DNA from: CAYWFU01 sp964457585
GTDB taxonomy: Bacteria; JACRDZ01
Reading direction: 5' to 3'
DNA length: 14,111 nt
Assembly: GCA_964457585.1 (NCBI GenBank)
Contig: CAYWFU010000083.1
Location: forward strand, 1-14,111
A program made the translations under genes and the position numbers. Shown here one piece after another: positions 5,991-14,048 of this stretch. The notes beneath the pieces were generated by a model, which ran no database searches, was not told the DNA's origin, and saw only the letters and a program-made list of their open reading frames with translations. Numbering within the stretch: position 1 is the first letter of the stretch; each line of letters starts with the position of its first letter.

Positions 5991-7869
5991 GCAATTCATT
6001 CTAGCATTTGCTGATTTAATTTTAGTTAGTACTGCCTTGACAACTTCTTATTTACTGCGTTTTGACTTTAATATTCCATTCCAATCACAAATCATCTTAA
6101 AAAAAACATTATTAATATTGATTATTATCCGATTGGTTTGTTTTTATTTTTTTTCCTTATATCAGGGAGTATTACGTTATGCAAGCGTTAGGGATCTTAT
6201 AAAAATTGTTCAGGCTATTAGTTTAGGTTCACTTATATTTGCTGCTATAGTTTACTTTATACCTCGTTATTCTTACCCACGCTCTATTATAATTATGGAT
6301 TGGCTTCTTGCAATAGCTTTAATCAGTATGGAAAGATTTTCAATCAGGATTTTTCGCGGGATATTCCATGTGAAAATTGGAGATGGAAAAAGGGCATTAA
6401 TTATTGGGGCTGGCGATGCTGGTGAAAAATTATTGCGTGAAATTCTTGAAAATCAAATACTGGAATATAATCCTATTGGATTTATTGATGATAATCCCGA
6501 AAAAATAGGTAAACAAATACATAATATCAAAGTTCTTGGCAATACCAATAGTTTACATCAAATTGTTAAAGAAAAAGATATTGAACAGGTTCTGATTGCT
6601 ATTCCATCTGCACCTGGCAAGATTATGCGTAAAATAATTAAGCAATGCGAAGAAGCTAATATTTCTTTTAAAACTATTCCCGGAATTGGAGATCTAGTTG
6701 ATGGAAAAGTGCATGTAAGCCAGATAAGGGATGTAAATGTTGAAGATTTACTACGCCGCCCGCCAATAAATATTAACATGGAAGAAATTTCTTCTTATCT
6801 TTCAAATAAAACTATTTTAATAACTGGAGCTGGCGGATCAATAGGTTCAGAATTATCAAGACAGATATCAAGATTTAAACCAAAAACTATTCTTTTATTG
6901 GATCATGAGGAAACAAGTATCTATCATATTGAAAAAGAATTAGAAAAAAAAGAAACAAATATAAATCTTGTACCAATAGTTGCAAGTGTACGTGATAGAA
7001 ATAAAATAAATAAAATAATGCAAAACTTTCATCCTCAAGTAGTATTCCATGCTGCTGCGTATAAACATGTACCGCTTATGGAAAAAAACATAGATGAAGC
7101 AATTAAAACAAATATTTTTGGAACAAGAATTGTAGCGCTTGAAGCAAAAGCAATAAATTGCGAAAAATTTGTTCTTATTTCATCTGATAAGGCAGTTAAC
7201 CCAACCAATGTAATGGGTACAACAAAAAGAATATGCGAACTGGTAATTGAAAATATAGGAAAAGATTCTTTTACAAAGTTTGTTTCTGTTAGATTTGGAA
7301 ATGTTATGGGTAGCCGCGGCAGTGTAATTCCTCTTTTTAAAAAACAAATTGCTCATGGCGGTCCAGTTGAAGTAACGCATCCAGATGTTATTAGATTTTT
7401 CATGACTATTCCTGAATCTGTCCAATTGGTACTTCAGGCTGGAGCTATTGGCAATCAAACTGAAATTTTTGTTCTGGATATGGGTGAGCCAGTAAAAATA
7501 GTTGAACTGGCACGTGATTTAATTAAACTTTCAGGACTTAAACCAGATGAAGATATTGAAATTATCTACACTGGATTAAGACCTGGAGAAAAATTATATG
7601 AAGAACTTTTAACTCAGGAAGAAGGTATTCATGCCAGCAGATGCAAGCAAATATTTGTTGCCAGGCAGGATATCATTGATAGTAAAAAATTCGAATATGC
7701 TTTACTGGAATTGGAAAAATTAACGGATTTATATAAATATAATCCAGATGAGTTAATATTAAAAATGCAGGAAATAGTACCGGGGTATAAACCTGATATT
7801 GAAAATTTAAAACAGCAATATAAAAATAATCAGGGTCAATTAATAAAATTATATGGAGAACAAATTTAA
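5962..7869 (+). CDS. Membrane-bound nucleoside-diphosphate-sugar dehydratase/epimerase (FlaA1/CapD/PglF type)
   Basis: This is the long form of the family, which converts UDP-GlcNAc-type sugars to 4-keto-6-deoxy intermediates for capsule, O-antigen or glycoprotein glycans. Four hydrophobic segments occur in residues 11-33, 44-64, 81-100 and 109-122. A first Rossmann-like domain follows, with LIIGAGDAGE (146-155). The catalytic extended short-chain dehydrogenase domain has TGAGGSIGSE (288-297), FHAAAYKHVPLME (362-374) and SSDKAVNPTNVMGTTK (407-422). In that last block Met replaces the usual active-site Tyr, as in long WbpM/PglF-type enzymes. A more upstream ATG at 5911 would add 17 residues inside the response regulator gene. 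I prefer 5962 because AGGAG (5949-5953) sits eight bases before it and the protein then begins as usual for the family. Length is 635 residues. No glycosyltransferases are adjacent, so the sugar product is unknown. Confidence 0.93.
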   Translation: MAVQWERRSKQFILAFADLILVSTALTTSYLLRFDFNIPFQSQIILKKTLLILIIIRLVCFYFFSLYQGVLRYASVRDLIKIVQAISLGSLIFAAIVYFIPRYSYPRSIIIMDWLLAIALISMERFSIRIFRGIFHVKIGDGKRALIIGAGDAGEKLLREILENQILEYNPIGFIDDNPEKIGKQIHNIKVLGNTNSLHQIVKEKDIEQVLIAIPSAPGKIMRKIIKQCEEANISFKTIPGIGDLVDGKVHVSQIRDVNVEDLLRRPPININMEEISSYLSNKTILITGAGGSIGSELSRQISRFKPKTILLLDHEETSIYHIEKELEKKETNINLVPIVASVRDRNKINKIMQNFHPQVVFHAAAYKHVPLMEKNIDEAIKTNIFGTRIVALEAKAINCEKFVLISSDKAVNPTNVMGTTKRICELVIENIGKDSFTKFVSVRFGNVMGSRGSVIPLFKKQIAHGGPVEVTHPDVIRFFMTIPESVQLVLQAGAIGNQTEIFVLDMGEPVKIVELARDLIKLSGLKPDEDIEIIYTGLRPGEKLYEELLTQEEGIHASRCKQIFVARQDIIDSKKFEYALLELEKLTDLYKYNPDELILKMQEIVPGYKPDIENLKQQYKNNQGQLIKLYGEQI

Positions 7870-8304
7870 ATGTCTACTGTCCTATTTAGTACAATGAAAT
7901 TTAAAATTCTTATTATAATTTTTTCGTTTTTTATTATATTATTTTTGATCTGGAGTAATTCTTTTGATCAAATTAACGATATTCTTACGCAAATTAATTT
8001 ATATGAAGAAAGAATTGTACATCTGCAAGGTGAACCTGTAAACACATTTTCTTTACCTTTTACCGGGAGTTTATATAAATTGAATGACAAATCCGGTTCT
8101 ATCTGGGTAATATCTAAAATTGATTCTATTGACAAAGATAAAAGAATTTTTTTAAGCGGAAAAATTAAAACTCATATTAATATTGATTTCCCTATTGATG
8201 AAAAATTAAAACAGTATAATTTAAATATCAATCATCTAGGTCCAGTAGTAATGGAATTACAAAGAGAAGATTTCATTAGTACTATAAAAAATATTGTTAA
8301 ATAG
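7870..8304 (+). CDS. Small membrane-anchored protein with OB-fold-like domain
   Basis: I do not recognise a named family. The 144-residue protein has one strongly hydrophobic segment (about 13-28) after a short basic start, so it is likely anchored with its C-terminal part outside the cytoplasm. The remainder contains ERIVHLQGEPVNTF (47-60), then YKLNDKSGSIWVISK (69-83) and RIFLSGKIK (92-100). This strand pattern with a DKSGSIWV turn is characteristic of small OB-fold proteins, and that is the basis for the call. The start codon directly follows the stop of the upstream epimerase, with GGAG at 7855-7858. A second ATG at 7894, just before the hydrophobic segment, is a possible alternative. The tight linkage suggests an envelope role connected with the epimerase, but this is inference. 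Confidence 0.7.
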   Translation: MSTVLFSTMKFKILIIIFSFFIILFLIWSNSFDQINDILTQINLYEERIVHLQGEPVNTFSLPFTGSLYKLNDKSGSIWVISKIDSIDKDKRIFLSGKIKTHINIDFPIDEKLKQYNLNINHLGPVVMELQREDFISTIKNIVK

Positions 8305-8310
8305 TGGGGA

Positions 8311-8427
8311 AGCTAATAGCTATCAGCTATCAGCTTAAAATGCAAAAAAAAGGTATAGAATTAAAGGTTTTGTTTTACTTTGATTTTTTTTGTTTTAGCT
8401 GAATGCTGATAGCTGACGGCTGAACGC
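8311..8427. repeat. AGCT-rich inverted repeat between the OB-like gene and the propeller gene
   Basis: The left arm (8311-8336) is made of repeated TAGCTATCAGCTATCAGC words. The right arm (8396-8427) reads AGCTGAATGCTGATAGCTG then ACGGCTGAACGCT, which is largely its reverse complement. About 60 AT-rich bases lie between them. Within each arm the ~7-base unit AGCTGAT/AGCTATC recurs, so several pairings are possible. This resembles a dispersed intergenic hairpin repeat found in many bacterial genomes. It begins seven bases after the stop of the upstream gene and may weaken readthrough to the propeller gene. It carries no reading frame. Confidence 0.7.
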
Positions 8428-8451
8428 TTACAATAATGGAGCTACTGGAAA

Positions 8452-9717
8452 ATGAAAATTTTTTTTAATCTTCTAGAATTATTGTTGATTATAAATTTAA
8501 TAATATATCCCTTCAAAATAATTCATGCAGAAGAAATATCTCAAAATGAATGGCCAATGTTTAGACGCGATGTCTGGCATAATGGAGGATTAGGCTGCGG
8601 GCCAACAAGCAGAGTTAAAGTACGATGGAAATTTAAAGCAAATGGTCCGGTTGATTCATCTCCAACTGTTGTTAATGATATCTTATATATTGGCTCGGAT
8701 GATGGTTATATTTATGCAATAGATGCAGTTATAGGAAAATTATTATGGAAATTTGAAGCAGGTGATGTAATTCTTTCTTCCCCGTCAGTAGTAAATAATA
8801 TTATTTATTTTGGTTGTCTGGATACTTATGTTTATGCACTTTCTGCTTCAACAGGAAAATTGTTATGGAAATTTAAAACTGATTCAAGGGTGGAATCCTC
8901 ACCATTAATTTATGAAGAAACAGTGTATATAGGTTCATACGATAATCATCTATATGCAATAGATGCAAAAAAAGGGGAATTAAAATGGAGCTATAAAGCT
9001 GATGCAGGAATAAATTCTTCTCCAACAATATTCGAAAATGTAATTTATATCGGTTCGTTTGATGGATTCATTCATGCAGTGTATAGCAAAAATGGAACTC
9101 TGCGTAAAAAATATAAACTCGATCTAATATCAGAAGGGGAAAAAGATATATCATATAGAGAAGAAATGGTTGATATGGGGGGATTCTATATTGGTAATGA
9201 ACAGCAAAAAGAAGAAAAAAAGGCTGAAAAGGACTTAATAGAAAAAAAGAAATTCATTGGGGCAAGTGGAAGTATTTGTTCATCACCCATTATAATTGAA
9301 GATAAGTTGTTCTATGGTTCTATGGATGATTTTATTTATTGCTTTGATTTAATATCAGGAGAACTGAAATGGGCTTTTAAGACCAATGGGCCTATTGTAT
9401 CTTCTGTTAGTGCTGAATATGAAACTATTATTGCGGCTTCAATTGATAATCATATTTATGGTATTGATATGGATACAGGTAAAAAATTATGGGAATATCT
9501 AACATTTGGTGATGTTTTTTCCTCCCCAGCAATTGTTAACAGATATATTTATGTTGGTTCATTAGATGGATTTATGTACTGTCTTAAAATAAGAACAGGG
9601 GAATTAATGTGGAAATATGAAACAGGAAAGGGAATACGTTCTTCTCCTGCTGTAATAGATGGGATATTATATTTTGGATCAAGCGATGGATATATTTATG
9701 CTTTAGAGGAGAAATAA
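8452..9717 (+). CDS. Exported eight-bladed PQQ-type beta-propeller protein
   Basis: The protein of 421 residues starts with a signal peptide (1-26, hydrophobic core LLELLLIINLIIYPF, likely cut after IIHA). WPMFRRDVWHNGG (34-46) follows, the standard lead-in of PQQ-repeat propellers. Eight blades can be counted by the motif SSPxxxxxxxYxGSxDGxxYAxDxxxGxLxWxF. The last ends at the C-terminus and is closed by the N-terminal strand VRWKFKA. The family includes PQQ enzymes and the outer-membrane assembly protein BamB, but nothing here identifies a quinone site. It is better described as a binding or scaffold propeller in the periplasm or outside the cell. Between blades 4 and 5 sits an unusual insertion of about 45 charged residues (about 225-270, containing QQKEEKKAEKDLIEKKK). 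The start follows GGAG at 8438-8441. The next gene begins six bases downstream. Confidence 0.88.
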   Translation: MKIFFNLLELLLIINLIIYPFKIIHAEEISQNEWPMFRRDVWHNGGLGCGPTSRVKVRWKFKANGPVDSSPTVVNDILYIGSDDGYIYAIDAVIGKLLWKFEAGDVILSSPSVVNNIIYFGCLDTYVYALSASTGKLLWKFKTDSRVESSPLIYEETVYIGSYDNHLYAIDAKKGELKWSYKADAGINSSPTIFENVIYIGSFDGFIHAVYSKNGTLRKKYKLDLISEGEKDISYREEMVDMGGFYIGNEQQKEEKKAEKDLIEKKKFIGASGSICSSPIIIEDKLFYGSMDDFIYCFDLISGELKWAFKTNGPIVSSVSAEYETIIAASIDNHIYGIDMDTGKKLWEYLTFGDVFSSPAIVNRYIYVGSLDGFMYCLKIRTGELMWKYETGKGIRSSPAVIDGILYFGSSDGYIYALEEK

Positions 9718-9723
9718 TAACAA

Positions 9724-10875
9724 ATGAAAATAAAACGTATTGAAGAAGAGGTTAACAAATTAATAAAAGAAGCTCAAAATTTCACAAAAAGTGATACATT
9801 TGAAAAAGATACCTTGCTAACTCAAGCATATAAACAAGTTGAAATTGTTTTAAAGCTTAATAGATTATTAGATGAAAAATTATTTGAATTAACTGTAATT
9901 AATGAAATTGGTAATATTATACGTTCTGTTGAAGATTATGAAGAAGTTATGAGGTCTATCTTAACTATTTTAAAAACCATTATTCCTTATGATATCGGCG
10001 GAATAATTTTACAGGAAAATTCAAAACTTGACAGTTATATAAATATAAAAGGGAAAATATCACAGCAGGAATTGACTGAATGCAAAAATAAGCTGTTTGC
10101 TAATACGAATTTGTCCGAGTTGAATAATCCTGAAGCAAAAAATAAAGAAATAATAATAGGACAAAATAATATTTTAAAAAATATTGAACAAAAAAATAGA
10201 AATCTATCGTTCTGGGCTGTTCCTCTTGAAATTCGGTTAAAAATAATAGGATCAATTTTTATTGCCAATATTGATAATGAAATTAATGAACATAGCAAAT
10301 ATATACTAAATATGGTTGCAAACCAGGTTGTTCTGGTAATAAATAATTGTCAACTTTATCATAGGATGAAAGATATGGCTATACATGACGGATTAACAGG
10401 ACTATATAATCATAGATACTTTCAGCTTGCGCTGGAAAAAGAAATTTCGCGCGCCAGCCGTCACAAAGGCTCGCTTTTTATTATGCTTTTGGATATAGAC
10501 TATTTCAAAGATTATAATGATCGTTTTGGACATCAAATGGGAGATGTTTTACTTCAGGAAATATCAAAATTGCTGATGAAAAATGTTAGAGAAGTGGATT
10601 TAGTTGCCAGGTATGGCGGAGAAGAATTCGCAATTATTTTACCTCATACCGATAAAAAAGGAGCATTGCAAGTTGCAGAAAGAATAAGGCAGACAATTGA
10701 AGAATATCCATTCCGCGGCAAAGATGACAAAGAAATAATTTGTAAAACAGTGAGTATTGGTTTAGCTTCATATAACAAAAAAAATTCTAAAGTTGATTTA
10801 ATAAATTATGCGGATAACGCTCTTTATCAAGCAAAACATAGTGGAAGAAACATGGTTAAAATTGAAGAAGATTAG
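9724..10875 (+). CDS. GAF-GGEEF diguanylate cyclase
   Basis: This cytoplasmic protein of 383 residues begins with a helical, probably coiled segment (1-55). A GAF-like sensor domain follows (about 56-210, with PYDIGGIILQ at 88-97 and FWAVPLEI...GSIFIANI at 163-183), then a C-terminal GGDEF-family domain (about 215-380). The catalytic domain looks fully competent: DGLTGLYNHRYF (222-233), LLDIDYFKDYND (255-266), RYGGEEFAIILP (296-307), and an inhibitory I-site REVD (289-292) exactly five residues before GGEEF. It should condense two GTP to c-di-GMP with product feedback, under control of a ligand of the GAF domain that I cannot predict. It follows the propeller gene by six bases, with AGGAG at 9707-9711. 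No c-di-GMP phosphodiesterase or PilZ receptor is visible in the window. Confidence 0.93.
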   Translation: MKIKRIEEEVNKLIKEAQNFTKSDTFEKDTLLTQAYKQVEIVLKLNRLLDEKLFELTVINEIGNIIRSVEDYEEVMRSILTILKTIIPYDIGGIILQENSKLDSYINIKGKISQQELTECKNKLFANTNLSELNNPEAKNKEIIIGQNNILKNIEQKNRNLSFWAVPLEIRLKIIGSIFIANIDNEINEHSKYILNMVANQVVLVINNCQLYHRMKDMAIHDGLTGLYNHRYFQLALEKEISRASRHKGSLFIMLLDIDYFKDYNDRFGHQMGDVLLQEISKLLMKNVREVDLVARYGGEEFAIILPHTDKKGALQVAERIRQTIEEYPFRGKDDKEIICKTVSIGLASYNKKNSKVDLINYADNALYQAKHSGRNMVKIEED

Positions 10876-10896
10876 CTGTGGAGAAGCGATTTAATA

Positions 10897-11622
10897 ATGC
10901 ATTTACATCAATTTTTTATTAATCATACTCAAATTAAAGAAAATAGTATTTATGTCTATGGGAATGATGCTCAGCATATTATTAATGTTTTGCGGCTTAA
11001 ACCCGGAAATGGATTTATTGCGATTGATGAATCGGGTAATCGCTTTAATGTTGAAATAGAAAAAATCGTTACAGATGAAGTAAAAGCTAAAATATTACAG
11101 ATTGAAAAACCTGCAATAAAAAAATTAAAAATACATTTATTCCCGAGCTTATTAAAAGGTGAGGCATGGGAAACAGTTTTAAAAAAAGGAACTGAACTTG
11201 GATTAAGTTCATTCACTCCTGTAATCTCTTCCAGAACAGTAGTTAAAATAAACGCTAATACTGTAAAAAATAAGACTAATCGTTGGGAAAAAATCATATA
11301 CGAATCAGCAAAACAATGCAAACGTATCGATATCCCTGAAATCTTTCCAATAATATCTTTCCATGATGCATTAAAAAGTAAAGCTGATTTAAATCTGATT
11401 TTTTGGGAAGAAGAAAAATCTGTAAATTTAAAAAAAATTTTCCCGTTAAAAAACATTGCTGAAAATATTAATGTTTTTATAGGACCTGAAGGTGGATTTA
11501 CAAAAGAAGAAATTGAATCAGCAAAAAAAAATAATTTTAATGTAGTTTCATTAGGGAAAAATATTTTACGCGCAGATACAGCCAGTATTTCCGCTGTTTC
11601 TGTTTTATTATATGAACTTTGA
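10897..11622 (+). CDS. rsmE: 16S rRNA m3U1498 methyltransferase RsmE
   Basis: RsmE methylates N3 of U1498 in 16S rRNA with S-adenosylmethionine. The 241-residue protein shows the family layout: a small N-terminal PUA-like domain (HQFFINHTQI and DAQHIINVLRLKPGNGF, 24-40), then a SPOUT domain with LLKGEAWETVLKKGTELGLSSFTPV (85-109), ESAKQCKR (136-143), VFIGPEGGFTKEEI (193-206) and the trefoil-knot SAM-binding end LGKNILRADTA (219-229). The length is normal. GGAG (10880-10883) precedes the start, which lies 21 bases after the cyclase stop. It is probably co-transcribed with its neighbours, but it is a housekeeping gene with no evident functional tie to them. Confidence 0.95.
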   Translation: MHLHQFFINHTQIKENSIYVYGNDAQHIINVLRLKPGNGFIAIDESGNRFNVEIEKIVTDEVKAKILQIEKPAIKKLKIHLFPSLLKGEAWETVLKKGTELGLSSFTPVISSRTVVKINANTVKNKTNRWEKIIYESAKQCKRIDIPEIFPIISFHDALKSKADLNLIFWEEEKSVNLKKIFPLKNIAENINVFIGPEGGFTKEEIESAKKNNFNVVSLGKNILRADTASISAVSVLLYEL

Positions 11623-11633
11623 TAGAGGAAGAA

Positions 11634-12158
11634 ATGAATATAATTTTAATCGGTTTTATGGGTACTGGAAAAACCAGTGTAGGTAAACTTCTAGCTCATA
11701 AAATCAAAAAAAAATTTATTGATATAGATGATGAAATAGAAAAAAATGAAAAACTTAGCATTTCAGATATATTTAATAAGCATGGAGAATCATATTTTAG
11801 GGATAAAGAAAATTTTTATCTGAAAAAAAATTTAGAAAATGATAATTATATAATTGCTGCTGGCGGAGGCATAGTTGTAAATAAAAAAAATATTCCATTA
11901 TTAAAAAAAGGACTGGTTATCCTATTAACAGCAAATCCAGATATAATTTATGAACGAATAAAAAATGAAATTCACAGACCCTTGCTTAATGTCCCTGATC
12001 CTCTAAAAAAAATTAATGAACTTCTTTCTAAAAGAAAACCATTATATGAAAAATCCGCAGATATGATAATAGACACTACTAATTTAAAACCTGAAGAAAT
12101 AATTGAAAAAATAGAATTTTTAATAAAAACTTTAATAACATATAAAACCTTGACATGA
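11634..12158 (+). CDS. aroK: Shikimate kinase
   Basis: The enzyme phosphorylates shikimate to shikimate 3-phosphate with ATP in aromatic amino acid synthesis. From the preferred ATG it has 174 residues, normal for the family. Visible are the P-loop GFMGTGKTS (7-15), the shikimate-binding FIDIDDEIE (28-36), GESYFRDKE (51-59), the glycine-rich AAGGGIV loop and the lid with HRPLL. A TTG at 11619 would extend the protein by five residues and overlap rsmE. I choose the ATG because AGAGGAAG (11624-11631) stands just before it and the protein then begins MNIILIGFMG as is usual. No other aro gene is in the window. The gene is very AT-rich (hand count 23 G/C in 11701-11820). Confidence 0.94.
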   Translation: MNIILIGFMGTGKTSVGKLLAHKIKKKFIDIDDEIEKNEKLSISDIFNKHGESYFRDKENFYLKKNLENDNYIIAAGGGIVVNKKNIPLLKKGLVILLTANPDIIYERIKNEIHRPLLNVPDPLKKINELLSKRKPLYEKSADMIIDTTNLKPEEIIEKIEFLIKTLITYKTLT

Positions 12159-12178
12159 ATAAATTGCAGCAGTAATAT
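12150..12178 (+). promoter_or_regulatory. Sigma-70-type promoter for the oxidoreductase genes
   Basis: A perfect TTGACA (12150-12155) overlaps the last codons of aroK and is followed, after exactly 17 bases, by TAATAT (12173-12178). It lies 44 bases upstream of the next start codon. This suggests that the 2-oxoacid oxidoreductase genes form a transcription unit of their own. The -10 box matches consensus at four of six positions. Confidence 0.5.
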
Positions 12179-12221
12179 TCAAAGCGTTGTTCATTACATT
12201 TTTATGAGAAAGAAGGCATAA

Positions 12222-13886
12222 ATGGATGATTTTTCTGTTTTAATTGGCGGTAAAGCTGGTTTTGGAATAGACCGGGCGGGATTAATTATTGCTTCCATTT
12301 TTAACCGTCTAGGATATTACTTATATATCTATCGTGATTATCCATCCATAATAAGAGGCGGACATACATATTCTATCATTAGAGCTTGCCGTAAAAAGAT
12401 CGCTGCACATCGTGAAAAAATAGATTTTCTTCTTGCGTTAAATCAAGACGCCTATAATTTTCATAAAGAGCGCTTGAAAAAAGATTCTATAATCCTTTTT
12501 GATACTGATTCTGTAAAAATCGATCAAACATCCGATAACATAATTGGTTTTTCCTTAGGTGGAATACTTAAGGAAGAAAATGCCCCGGAGATAATGCGTA
12601 ATACTTGTCTGATTGGCGCGTTTGGTCGTGTGATCGGGTCTGATACTGAGCAGTTAAAAAATGTTTTAGAAAAAGAGATAAAAAAAGGGCAAGAACTCAA
12701 TTTTAAGGTAATGGTACGCGGATATAACGCAGCAAGAGAAATAATTAAAATCGAAGCTATTAGAGAAAAAAGTTTACCTTTAGTTTCAGGAAGTCAGGCG
12801 ATCGGTTTAGGTTTGATTAAGGGTGGATTAAACGCCTATATATCCTACCCGATGACTCCAACATCACCTATATTGCATTTTTTAGCTGAAGTAGCGGATG
12901 ATTTTGGAGTGAAGGTGATCCATCCTGAAAGTGAGATCGGCGTGATACTTATGGCGTTAGGTTTTTCATATATGGGACAAAGATCAGCTGTGGGAACTTC
13001 GGGAGGTGGGTTTTGTTTGATGACCGAAGGTTTAAGTTTATCGGGAATGGCGGAATTGCCGGTCGTGATCATTGTCGGACAGAGGCCAGGACCGAGTACG
13101 GGGTTGCCGACTTATACTTCACAAACTGAATTAAATTTTGTTATAAGCGCAGGGCAGGGTGAATTCCTGCGTTTTATTGCCGCCCCTGGTGATGCTGAAG
13201 AATCTTACTTTTTGTCTGAATTCGCTCTGAATATAAGCTGGAAATATCAGATCCCCGCTTTTTTACTTACGGACAAAACTTTAGGTGAAGGGATTTATAA
13301 TTTAGATATTGATTCTATTGGAGAGATAAAAGAATTTGAAACAATTTTATGGGATAAAAAACAACCTTATAAAAGATATCAAAACACGGAAAATGGTATT
13401 TCACCTTTAGCATTTGTACCGGAAAAAGACGCAATAATTAAAGTTAATAGTTACGAACATGATGAATCCGGTATTACGATAGAAGATTCAAAAACAACTA
13501 TTTTATTGCAGAATAAAAGGCTTCGTAAAAAAAAATATTTATCGGAAGAGTTAGAATCTTACGAACTGGTAAAAGTTTACGGAAAAAAAGACGCGGATAC
13601 CGCGATACTTTGCTGGGGATCAAATAAAGGAGTTTCTATTGAAACCGCGGAAAAATTAGGATTGAAAGTAATACAGCCTTTAGTTTTAAACCCATTTCCG
13701 GTAAAACAGTTCGCCGAAGCTTGTAAAGATGTCAAGAAAATAATAGCTGTGGAGAATAACGCAACAGGGCAATTAGCGCTTTTGGTGAAAAAATATGGAT
13801 TTAGTGTTAATGAAAAAATATTGAAATATGATGGGCGTCCTTTTTCAATAGACGAATTAGAAAAAAGTGTTAAGAAGATAATTTAA
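12222..13886 (+). CDS. korA: 2-oxoacid:ferredoxin oxidoreductase, fused gamma-alpha subunit
   Basis: This 554-residue protein fuses the gamma domain (1-180: VLIGGKAGFGIDRAG at 6-20, RGGHTYSIIR at 45-54) to the alpha, pyrimidine-binding domain (188 onward: GSQAIGLGLIKGGLNAYISY at 190-209, YPMTPTSP at 209-216, HPESE at 234-238, QRPGPSTGLPT at 287-297) and a C-terminal transketolase-like domain (about 450-554). With a beta subunit it oxidatively decarboxylates a 2-oxoacid to an acyl-CoA using TPP and reduces ferredoxin, or works in reverse to fix CO2. The motifs fit the KorA group (2-oxoglutarate), but other 2-oxoacids are possible. No ferredoxin-like delta subunit is next to it. AAGG at 12213-12216 precedes the start. 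Base composition is visibly richer in G+C than the preceding genes in places (hand count 56 of 120 in 12961-13080). Confidence 0.92.
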   Translation: MDDFSVLIGGKAGFGIDRAGLIIASIFNRLGYYLYIYRDYPSIIRGGHTYSIIRACRKKIAAHREKIDFLLALNQDAYNFHKERLKKDSIILFDTDSVKIDQTSDNIIGFSLGGILKEENAPEIMRNTCLIGAFGRVIGSDTEQLKNVLEKEIKKGQELNFKVMVRGYNAAREIIKIEAIREKSLPLVSGSQAIGLGLIKGGLNAYISYPMTPTSPILHFLAEVADDFGVKVIHPESEIGVILMALGFSYMGQRSAVGTSGGGFCLMTEGLSLSGMAELPVVIIVGQRPGPSTGLPTYTSQTELNFVISAGQGEFLRFIAAPGDAEESYFLSEFALNISWKYQIPAFLLTDKTLGEGIYNLDIDSIGEIKEFETILWDKKQPYKRYQNTENGISPLAFVPEKDAIIKVNSYEHDESGITIEDSKTTILLQNKRLRKKKYLSEELESYELVKVYGKKDADTAILCWGSNKGVSIETAEKLGLKVIQPLVLNPFPVKQFAEACKDVKKIIAVENNATGQLALLVKKYGFSVNEKILKYDGRPFSIDELEKSVKKII

Positions 13887-13898
13887 GGAAGTTTAATA

Positions 13899-14048
13899 AT
13901 GAATCAGCAAAATATTGTAACAAAAACTCAAAATACATGGTGCATAGGCTGCGGGAACTTCGCGATATTAACAGCGATTAAGGTTGTTATTAACGAGTTG
14001 ATCCCGACTTTATCCCTTTTTCAAAAAAATCGAAAACAACCTCCTTGA
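13899..14048 (+). pseudogene. korB: 2-oxoacid:ferredoxin oxidoreductase beta subunit, 5' end only, apparently interrupted
   Basis: An ATG at 13899 with AAGGAAG (13885-13891), 12 bases after the alpha stop, opens MNQQNIVTKT, then NTWCIGCGNFAILTAIK (12-28) and VVINEL. W14-C15-x-x-C18-G-N-F is the signature of the TPP- and iron-sulfur-binding beta subunit (usually WCPGCGNF), and the following residues fit the family up to about L34 (base 14000). From 14001 the translation (IPTLSLFQKNRKQPP) no longer looks like the family, which normally continues toward an IVxVxGIGC motif, and it stops at a TGA (14046-14048) after 49 residues. The full subunit should be roughly 250-300 residues. Either an insertion has split the gene or the sequence is misjoined here. 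If real, the oxidoreductase would lack its catalytic TPP subunit unless another copy exists. Confidence 0.72.

Noticed and set aside
10971..11456. 161-codon minus-strand open frame opposite rsmE
   Set aside because: rsmE on the plus strand has all family motifs. The antisense frame lacks a start signal and any recognisable domain.
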